Source: Verrucomicrobia bacterium UBA5540 (GTDB lineage: Bacteria > Verrucomicrobiota > Kiritimatiellia > Kiritimatiellales > Tichowtungiaceae). From it: a stretch of DNA of 5,394 bases. Position 1 is the first letter of the stretch, and each line of letters opens with the position of its first letter. A program made the position numbers and the translations under genes. Under the pieces are notes generated by a model that had not been told where the DNA came from, made no database searches, and saw only the letters and a list, made by a program, of their open reading frames with translations. Below are positions 1 to 4,145 of this stretch, in pieces. The stretch spans positions 1 through 5,394 of the forward strand of contig DINM01000110.1 in NCBI GenBank assembly GCA_002423675.1, written 5' to 3'.

Positions 1-437
1 CCTCAACTCCGTTACAGGTTCAGCGCTATCAGAGCAAAATTTCCGGTCCCCTTCTGGATCGCATCGACATTCACATCGAAGTGCCCGCCGTGGACTATCA
101 GAAACTCTCCGGCCTTGAAAAGGGAGAGCCCTCTGCCGCCATCCGCAAACGAATTGTCGTGGCGCGAAAAATTCAGCAGGAGCGTTACGCTAAGGACCGG
201 CACGTGCACTGCAATGCGGACATGCAACCGAAGCAGTCGCGCAAATACTGCCATCTGTCGGATGACGCCAAGCAGCTGTTAAAAACGGCAGTATCGGAAA
301 TGAATTTCAGCGCACGGGCCTATGACCGGATTTTGAAGGTGGCGCGTACGATCGCCGACCTCGCGGGCGAAGAGCAAATCGGCACCGACCACATCGCCGA
401 GGCCATTCAGTATCGCTCGCTCGACCGCATAGCGTAA
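1..437 (+). CDS. comM: ComM/YifB-family Mg-chelatase-like AAA+ ATPase, C-terminal part (5' truncated by window)
   Basis: The last 144 codons of a gene whose start lies left of the window. The visible protein opens with LQVQRYQSKISGPLLDRIDIHIEVP, quoted here as two parts: LQVQRYQSKI, then SGPLLDRIDIHIEVP. This is the hallmark end of the AAA+ core of the YifB/ComM family. The C-terminal Mg_chelatase_C-type helical domain follows, with NFSARAYDRILKVARTIADL and the typical ending AEAIQYRSLDR before a TAA stop at 435-437. In known family members ComM is a hexameric helicase that promotes branch migration during natural transformation; many bacteria carry it without known competence. Walker A and B lie outside the window and cannot be checked. 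The C-terminus is intact with no frameshift. The family assignment is secure; the physiological role here is inferred from the family. Confidence 0.93.
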   Translation, partial: STPLQVQRYQSKISGPLLDRIDIHIEVPAVDYQKLSGLEKGEPSAAIRKRIVVARKIQQERYAKDRHVHCNADMQPKQSRKYCHLSDDAKQLLKTAVSEMNFSARAYDRILKVARTIADLAGEEQIGTDHIAEAIQYRSLDRIA

Positions 438-442
438 AAGGC

Positions 443-478
443 GGGGCCCGTACTTGGCCTGCAGTCCCGTAAGGCCCC
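443..478. terminator. Possible weak bidirectional hairpin between comM-like gene and the small minus-strand gene
   Basis: GGGGCC at 443-448 pairs perfectly with GGCCCC at 473-478 across a 24-nt loop. It sits just past the comM-like stop and just past the 3' end of the 37-residue minus-strand gene, so it lies between two convergent ends. Read on the minus strand the stem is followed closely by GCCTTTTAC. On the plus strand the downstream T content is poor. The long loop makes it a weak candidate, and the position is the main support. Confidence 0.35.
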
Positions 479-495
479 TTATATCGGTCTAAAAA

Positions 496-609
496 TCACC
501 AGAGCGCAAGAATCAGAATAATCAACGCCGGGCTGACCACAATCAACAGACAGCTGATTGCGGTTCGCACCGTTTCCCGCATACGCAAAAGAGTTCTTTC
601 GCTTTCCAT
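496..609 (-). CDS. Small single-span membrane protein, 37 aa, unrecognised
   Basis: The ORF runs from ATG at 609-607 to TGA at 498-496. The product has a charged N-terminus, MESERTLLRMRETVRTA, then one strongly hydrophobic stretch, ISCLLIVVSPALIILILALW, that runs to the last residue. This gives an N-tail/C-anchor layout with about 20 residues in the membrane. The gene begins 7 nt after the stop of the minus-strand RHH gene, which suggests co-transcription. A purine-rich GAGAG lies about 10 nt upstream of the ATG, a slightly long spacing for a ribosome site. Several small hydrophobic toxins and small regulatory membrane proteins have this architecture, but I recognise no family. Such a short ORF could be fortuitous. 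The clean membrane segment and the operon-like spacing are the support. Confidence 0.45.
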   Translation of the reverse strand: MESERTLLRMRETVRTAISCLLIVVSPALIILILALW

Positions 610-616
610 TTTCGCA

Positions 617-784
617 TCACTCTCTAACTTCCTGTTCCCGCAAATAGATTTCAACGGCCTTGTCGAGCTCACGGCGGAGCGGCCGTTTCTGCTGACGGCT
701 GTATTCCTGCAGTTTCCGTTTAATCTCGCTTGAGATCCGTACGCTTTCGGATGTTCCCCCCGAACTGCCGCCCGTCTTGCTCAT
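617..784 (-). CDS. Small ribbon-helix-helix (CopG/Arc-like) DNA-binding protein, 55 aa
   Basis: The chosen start is ATG at 784-782 and the stop is TGA at 619-617. A TTG at 802 would add six residues (MWQFVG), but it lies in the middle of the 12-bp palindrome, so ATG is preferred; neither start has a clear Shine-Dalgarno. After a flexible Gly/Ser N-terminus (residues 4-11) comes SESVRIS (12-18), the typical RHH beta strand. Helix A follows at about 19-32 (EIKRKLQEYSRQ) and helix B at about 36-51 (LRRELDKAVEIYLREQ). In this superfamily the protein dimerises and the paired strands contact the DNA major groove; many members are antitoxins or autorepressors. No recognisable toxin gene adjoins it; downstream lies only the 37-residue membrane ORF. 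It resembles the divergent RHH protein at 880-1077 (shared ESVRI, E-K-L spacing, A-E-YL). The fold call is good; the role is unknown. Confidence 0.72.
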   Translation of the reverse strand: MSKTGGSSGGTSESVRISSEIKRKLQEYSRQQKRPLRRELDKAVEIYLREQEVRE

Positions 785-796
785 GCCGACAAACTG

Positions 797-808
797 CCAC
801 AATTGTGG
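797..808. promoter_or_regulatory. Perfect 12-bp palindrome CCACAATTGTGG, candidate operator for the divergent RHH genes
   Basis: CCACAATTGTGG is a perfect dyad centred between 802 and 803. It lies 12 nt upstream of the ATG of the minus-strand RHH gene and about 70 nt upstream of the plus-strand RHH start. RHH proteins bind dyad-symmetric sites, commonly in their own promoters, so an operator role is a reasonable inference. No binding evidence is available, and a single 12-bp dyad can occur by chance. Confidence 0.4.
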
Positions 809-879
809 AAAAGATCAAGGTAAATTTCATAGGTTATTTAAGAGCTTGGATGCGGTGGAATTTTTACTACACTGCCGCC

Positions 880-1077
880 ATGAGTGACACCGAATCGGTC
901 CGTATAAACAAAGAACTGAAGCAGGAACTGAAAAAACTGGCGCAGACCATGCGACCGCGCACGGCGGTGCAGTACCTGATTGAAGATGCGATTGAGCAGT
1001 ACCTCAGTCGGGTTGCCGAAGAGAACGGCCCATCGTATCAAATTAAGCCGGCCCCCAAGACGCGGAAAAAAGCGTAA
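880..1077 (+). CDS. Small ribbon-helix-helix DNA-binding protein, 65 aa
   Basis: ATG at 880 gives a 65-residue protein ending in TAA at 1075-1077. TESVRIN (4-10) is the RHH strand, KELKQELKKLAQTM (11-24) helix A and RTAVQYLIEDAIEQYLSRVAEE (27-48) helix B. A Pro/Lys-rich tail (QIKPAPKTRKKA) is positively charged and could add non-specific DNA contacts. An in-frame ATG at 850 has a better ribosome site (AAGAG at 840-844) and would prefix MRWNFYYTAA. I prefer 880 because RHH proteins usually start just before the strand, but 850 is a genuine alternative. The gene is divergent from the related RHH gene at 617-784, and the 95-bp spacer holds a 12-bp palindrome. Target and physiological role are unknown. 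No partner toxin is visible downstream; the next gene is a transporter 58 nt away. Confidence 0.75.
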   Translation: MSDTESVRINKELKQELKKLAQTMRPRTAVQYLIEDAIEQYLSRVAEENGPSYQIKPAPKTRKKA

Positions 1078-1080
1078 GCG

Positions 1081-1109
1081 TTGTCCGGTTTAAAATCTGC
1101 GTTTATTTT
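1081..1109 (+). promoter_or_regulatory. Weak sigma70-like promoter candidate before the transporter gene
   Basis: TTGTCC (1081-1086) and TATTTT (1104-1109) are separated by 17 bp, with four of six consensus positions matched in each box. It lies in the 58-bp gap between the RHH stop and the transporter ATG. This would allow independent expression, although read-through from the RHH gene is equally possible. Promoter consensus for this organism is unknown, so confidence is low. Confidence 0.25.
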
Positions 1110-1135
1110 CGCCTTCAATCTGCTATTCAGGTTCC

Positions 1136-2038
1136 ATGTCCGTACATTTGTATAAACCCGTCGGAATTCTGCTCGCGCTGCTTGCCATGAGCCTGTTCAA
1201 CCTGGCTCCGGTGTTACAGAAATCGGCGCTGGACCGGCTTCCGCCGCTGACGTTTTCCAATGTTTGGAAATCGGCGCTCAGTCTTCTAAAAGACCGGCGC
1301 TGGATGCTCGGATTTTTTGTCGGGTGCTTCGGTCTGCTGCCCTACGCCGCGGCAATGCGACTGGTCGGCGTGGCTGTAGTGCAGCCGCTGTACGGGTTCG
1401 GCTTTATCGTTCTGGTGACCGTCTCGCGTTTTATGCTGCACGAAAAGCTGCACCCGGCAGCACGGCTGGCGCTGGCTCTGCTGATTCTGATGCCGATCCT
1501 GATCGCCTTCGGTGATGTATCGGGCGTGCAGTATGACATTACTCAGCACAGCACCCAGATCAGTATCGGCCTGTTTATGCTGACGATTCTGCTGAGCGGC
1601 GGCATTCTGATCTTTTTTGCAAAAAAACACCCGATCTGCTGGGCAATGATTTCCGGGGCGCTTTTCGGCGCCGGCGCAGTTTTTGCGCAAATGGCGATCA
1701 CCTATCTGTCGCTGGATGAGCTCCGCAGTGCAAAAACGTTTCATGCCCTGATCCGCAATGAAGACCTGCTCTTCAGCCTGATCGCTATGGTCATCGCCAT
1801 CCCGTTGAATGTGTTTGCGGATTACTGCATGCAGGTGGGCCTTCAGCAGAAGACCGCCTCGCGCTTTATGCCGATTGCCCAGACGGTGAACAACGCGGTG
1901 GCTGTGGCAAGTGGAATTATCATTTTCGGGCAGCGCGCAGCTCAATGGCATTTTTACCTCGCGGGGCTCATACTGGGCCTCGCGGGGCTGTTTTTACTGG
2001 CTCGTTTCAAGCACCGTCCGGTTAAATCCGGAATATAG
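1136..2038 (+). CDS. DMT-superfamily (EamA/NIPA-like) integral membrane transporter, 300 aa
   Basis: A 300-residue, strongly hydrophobic protein. By eye there are about nine membrane segments, near residues 7-27, 57-74, 77-99, 109-126, 142-161, 168-190, 211-231, 246-265 and 272-290. Length, small N-terminal loop, and the pattern of a hydrophobic stretch ending in a charged HEKL (102-105) match the drug/metabolite transporter superfamily, in which two EamA repeats usually carry such an acidic/basic motif (often written GE-L). The stretch 64-105 also recalls NIPA-type members. Substrate cannot be predicted; the superfamily moves amino acids, nucleotide sugars, metal ions and drugs across the inner membrane. 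ATG at 1136 has only AGG at 1129-1131 as ribosome site. The last 17 bp, including the TAG stop, overlap the convergent glycosyltransferase gene. A tenth segment, usual for EamA proteins, is not obvious. Confidence 0.82.
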   Translation: MSVHLYKPVGILLALLAMSLFNLAPVLQKSALDRLPPLTFSNVWKSALSLLKDRRWMLGFFVGCFGLLPYAAAMRLVGVAVVQPLYGFGFIVLVTVSRFMLHEKLHPAARLALALLILMPILIAFGDVSGVQYDITQHSTQISIGLFMLTILLSGGILIFFAKKHPICWAMISGALFGAGAVFAQMAITYLSLDELRSAKTFHALIRNEDLLFSLIAMVIAIPLNVFADYCMQVGLQQKTASRFMPIAQTVNNAVAVASGIIIFGQRAAQWHFYLAGLILGLAGLFLLARFKHRPVKSGI

Positions 2039-3290
2039 ATTCCTCACTGCTCAGCGAGAGCTTCCGCCCCAGCCGGCGCAGCTTCGCTTTGGTTTTCGCT
2101 CCGCGTTTCTCACGGGGAATACTGACTGCACCAACGTGCAATTCCTCAATCAGCTTTTGGATGATTTCGCGCGCCGCATCCGGATGAGAAAGTTCGTAAG
2201 CGCGGCGGCGCATTTTGGCCATGCGCTCCGGATTGTTCAGCAATAGATTGACTTTATAGGCCATGGTCGCCAGCTGATTGCATTTCACGGCAGCCCCGTT
2301 TTCGAGCAGAAAATCGCTGTTGCGCTCCTCCTGCCCGGGAATCGGCTGATAGATCACCATCGGCAGCCCGCAACTCATCGCTTCGGCAGTGGTGAGCCCG
2401 CCGGGCTTACCAATGTACAGATCGGCAGACTTCATCCACTCGTCCATTTCCGTGGTATAGCCAAGCACTTTAAAGTCGAGATGCGCAACGGGCTCCGGAT
2501 GCCGGTTCAGCTGATCGAGCACGTTCTGTCGCAGTTTTTCATTCCGACCGCAAATCACTACAATTTGCATCGGAAGCGAGAGTTCGCTCAGAACCTCCAC
2601 AATCCGTTCCGCCGAACTGACCCCCAGCGCTCCGGCCGAGACCAGCAGCATGGGAATATCGTTCCGCAGACCCTGCTTTTTCCGCAGGGCGGCACGATCT
2701 TTGACTTCACAGAATACCGGGTCGATCGGAATCCCGGAAACCGTAATGCTTTCGGGTGGGAATCCGATATTCTCGAGCTGCGCCCGTGACTCATCATTGG
2801 CGACAAAATAATGATTGATCAGTCGCGACAGCCACATCGCATGGGCGTGGTAATCGGTGATGGTTGTCGAAAGCTGCGTCTCGATTTTTCCGCGCTTCAT
2901 CAGGTGCGAAAGAATTTCGGCCGGCAGAAAGTGCGTGCAAATCGTGATATCCGGCTTGAATTTTTTAATCTGCCGAATCAGTGGGCCGGTATTCATCCGG
3001 TCCATCATCAAACGCATTTTTTCCGTTTTCCACGGCTCGTCCTGAGATTCATAGAACCAGCCGAGAAGAATCGGGGCGCTCTTCACCAAATCGATATAAA
3101 ACTGCCCGTAAAACCGGCGAAATACTTTGTTGGTATAGCTCAACGAGTCGATGTGCAGCACCTCGCCCGTTGCAGGGTGGCCCGCCGCGGCCTTCGCCAG
3201 CGCTTCACCGGCGCGAATGTGCCCGGTGCCCGCACTGACAGAAAGAACCAGTACACGCAACCCCGGCAGTTGAGTATGCACGGTCTTCAT
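2022..3290 (-). CDS. MGDG-synthase/UgtP/MurG-like glycosyltransferase (GT28-type, GT-B fold), 422 aa
   Basis: The N-terminal domain carries SAGTGHIRAGEAL (19-31), matching the glycine-rich SAG-GH signature of MGDG synthase and processive diacylglycerol glucosyltransferases. It also has TTITDYHAHAMW (142-153), matching the family TD-H-H-W acceptor-side motif. The C-terminal nucleotide-sugar domain has LLVSAGALG (215-223), VVICGRNEKL (244-253) and the long donor-binding block LGYTTEMDEWMKSADLYIGK (276-295) followed by PGGLTTAEAMSCGLP (296-310) and PIPGQEERN (316-324). Family members transfer Glc or Gal from a UDP-sugar to diacylglycerol at the inner face of the membrane; the lipid acceptor here is inferred. 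Residues 391-411 form a Lys/Arg-rich tail beyond the catalytic domain that could bind anionic membrane. ATG at 3290 overlaps the upstream phosphatase stop by ATGA, with GGGA just upstream as ribosome site. The product is slightly longer than B. subtilis UgtP (about 380 aa). It could be a MurG-like enzyme with another acceptor. Confidence 0.88.
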   Translation of the reverse strand: MKTVHTQLPGLRVLVLSVSAGTGHIRAGEALAKAAAGHPATGEVLHIDSLSYTNKVFRRFYGQFYIDLVKSAPILLGWFYESQDEPWKTEKMRLMMDRMNTGPLIRQIKKFKPDITICTHFLPAEILSHLMKRGKIETQLSTTITDYHAHAMWLSRLINHYFVANDESRAQLENIGFPPESITVSGIPIDPVFCEVKDRAALRKKQGLRNDIPMLLVSAGALGVSSAERIVEVLSELSLPMQIVVICGRNEKLRQNVLDQLNRHPEPVAHLDFKVLGYTTEMDEWMKSADLYIGKPGGLTTAEAMSCGLPMVIYQPIPGQEERNSDFLLENGAAVKCNQLATMAYKVNLLLNNPERMAKMRRRAYELSHPDAAREIIQKLIEELHVGAVSIPREKRGAKTKAKLRRLGRKLSLSSEESIFRI

Positions 3291-3793
3291 ATGATTTCCC
3301 GATGAACAAGTTCATGAATCAGCCGATCGGCTTCCACATGAGCTGTATGGATAAAGGCCTTGAAATCTTCGACCTGTTTGCCGGTTGGGTCGGGGACATC
3401 GAGGGTTTCGACCTCATCCTCGCCCTGCCAGCCAAACTCCATCAGCCGGAACACCTTCTCGGCGGCATCCGGATATTGTTCGAGGATGAAATCCTTATGT
3501 TCCTGCTCCATCACCAAAATCAGATCGGCCCGTTTGATCAACCCGTTCGACAGCGGCGACGAAGTATGCTGACGCAGGCTGAATCCGTTTTGACGGGCAA
3601 TCAGCGCCACCACATCGTTGACCCGCCCGCCCGTCATCGCTTTGGTGCCAGCCGAGGTGATTTTGATGCGCCGGAGCGCGCCGGAACGGTACTGCAGCAG
3701 ATAGTGTTTGAGGTAGCCTTCCAGATAGGCGCTACGCGTGCGGTTGGCCGTACAGACAATTACCAGGTGGAACTTTTTCCGAAATGGAAACAT
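3287..3793 (-). CDS. Low-molecular-weight protein tyrosine phosphatase-like protein, 168 aa
   Basis: The phosphate-binding loop CTANRTRS (C14, R20, S21, counting from the ATG at 3793) fits the C-x5-R-S motif. It directly follows a hydrophobic strand (FHLVIV) at the N-terminus, as in all LMW-PTPs. The loop DVPDPTGK near residues 132-139 supplies the DP general-acid aspartate (D135). Usual family length is 140-160, so 168 is slightly long. The loop departs from the textbook C-x-G-N-x-C-R: Ala replaces Gly, and Thr replaces the second cysteine. In bacteria such enzymes dephosphorylate tyrosine kinases of exopolysaccharide export (Wzb) or phosphoarginine (YwlE); the substrate here is open. An in-frame TTG at 3811 would add MIHRLL, but the nearby GGAAG would sit only 2 nt from it. 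The ATG at 3793 lacks a clear ribosome site, so the start is uncertain. The stop overlaps the glycosyltransferase start (ATGA), so the two genes form an operon. Confidence 0.87.
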   Translation of the reverse strand: MFPFRKKFHLVIVCTANRTRSAYLEGYLKHYLLQYRSGALRRIKITSAGTKAMTGGRVNDVVALIARQNGFSLRQHTSSPLSNGLIKRADLILVMEQEHKDFILEQYPDAAEKVFRLMEFGWQGEDEVETLDVPDPTGKQVEDFKAFIHTAHVEADRLIHELVHREII

Positions 3794-3895
3794 GAGCAAA
3801 CGATGAATCAAAACTTCCGTTTCAGCAAGTCAAACGTGGGGCGACCCCGCAACGGCTCCGCCGGGCTGAGAAAAATCAGATCGCGAAGTGGTTGA

Positions 3896-3945
3896 TTTTC
3901 CAAGGTTTGGAAAAAATTTCGACCGTTTTTCCAAACCTTGGAAAA
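3896..3945. repeat. Perfect 20-bp inverted repeat with nested palindromes (10-nt loop)
   Basis: The left arm TTTTCCAAGGTTTGGAAAAA (3896-3915) is the exact reverse complement of the right arm at 3926-3945, with loop ATTTCGACCG (3916-3925). Each arm is itself a dyad: TTTTCCAA and TTGGAAAA around a 3-nt centre (GGT or ACC). Single-stranded DNA or RNA could thus fold as one long hairpin or as two small ones. No gene ends on either side, because the neighbours are divergent, so it is not a terminator of an adjacent gene. A dispersed REP-like intergenic element or a regulatory site is more likely. Confidence 0.9.
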
Positions 3946-4004
3946 CTCCGGTCTTTCCCCGACGGATGGGTTCGGTAATATGGGACTTCACAGCACAGCT
4001 GTTT

Positions 4005-4126
4005 AATGACGAATTAATGAAATACCCAAACACCTAAAGAAGCCCTAATGACGAAGAGTACTTCCATTTTTATGATTCAGATTTCGGGATTCGTCATTCC
4101 TTCTGTCATTGGGTTTTTCGGGCTTC
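4005..4126. repeat. Degenerate cluster of AATGACGAA/TTCGTCATT and GAAGCCC/GGGCTTC motifs
   Basis: AATGACGAA occurs at 4005-4013 and 4047-4055, and its exact reverse complement TTCGTCATT at 4090-4098, with a related GTCATT at 4105-4110. GAAGCCC (4039-4045) is mirrored by GGGCTTC (4120-4126). Together they form an imperfect nested inverted repeat about 88 bp wide (4039-4126), ending some 19 nt before the dnaE start. It looks like a decayed dispersed repeat or small palindromic element. No transposase or target duplication is visible. Confidence 0.55.
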
Positions 4127-4135
4127 GTTCTTTCG

Positions 4136-4140
4136 GAGGG
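4136..4140 (+). promoter_or_regulatory. Strong Shine-Dalgarno for dnaE
   Basis: GGAGG at 4135-4139 extended by G (GGAGGG) lies about 5 nt before the ATG at 4146, an ideal spacing. It fixes the dnaE start and shows that this organism uses canonical ribosome sites, which makes their absence at some small genes here more noticeable. Confidence 0.8.
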
Positions 4141-4145
4141 TCTTT

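Larger units (their letters stand above)
3794..4145. other. Divergent intergenic region between the phosphatase operon and dnaE
   Basis: About 350 bp without a credible gene. It must hold the promoters for both flanking transcription units, since both are read outward. On the minus strand TTGACT (3833-3828) is a fair -35-like hexamer before the phosphatase gene, but no convincing -10 follows it at the right distance. It contains a perfect long inverted repeat (3896-3945) and, nearer dnaE, a cluster of degenerate inverted motifs (4005-4126). A minus-strand ORF at 3830-4033 crosses both repeats and is judged spurious. Confidence 0.7.

Noticed and set aside
595..617. ATG overlapping the RHH stop (TGATG, 619-615) opening a 24-codon minus-strand ORF
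   Set aside because: The product is short, Cys-rich and without structure. The overlapping 37-codon frame from 609 has a clear membrane segment and is the better candidate.
818..840. AGGTAAATTT / AGGTTATTTA near-direct repeat in the RHH spacer
   Set aside because: Only 7 of 10 positions match in an AT-rich stretch; not distinguishable from chance.
1286..1951. Long minus-strand ORF (221 codons) opposite the transporter gene
   Set aside because: It is His/Gln/Arg-rich with no domain or membrane pattern, as expected for the antisense of a hydrophobic protein. The plus-strand frame gives a clean nine-span transporter.
1958..1989. 11-bp direct repeat CTCGCGGGGCT (1958-1968 and 1979-1989)
   Set aside because: In-frame within the last transporter membrane helix, encoding LAGL twice; explained by repetitive hydrophobic coding.
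2811..3305. Plus-strand ORF opposite the glycosyltransferase
   Set aside because: Arg/Gln/His-rich translation without motifs. The opposite frame has the full set of glycosyltransferase signatures.
3302..3895. Plus-strand ORF opposite the phosphatase
   Set aside because: Shadow of the LMW-PTP gene, running into the intergenic region up to the inverted repeat; no recognisable domain.
3830..4033. Minus-strand 67-codon ORF in the phosphatase-dnaE spacer
   Set aside because: Its sequence is made largely of the 20-bp inverted repeat and the AATGACGAA motifs, with low-complexity composition and no domain.
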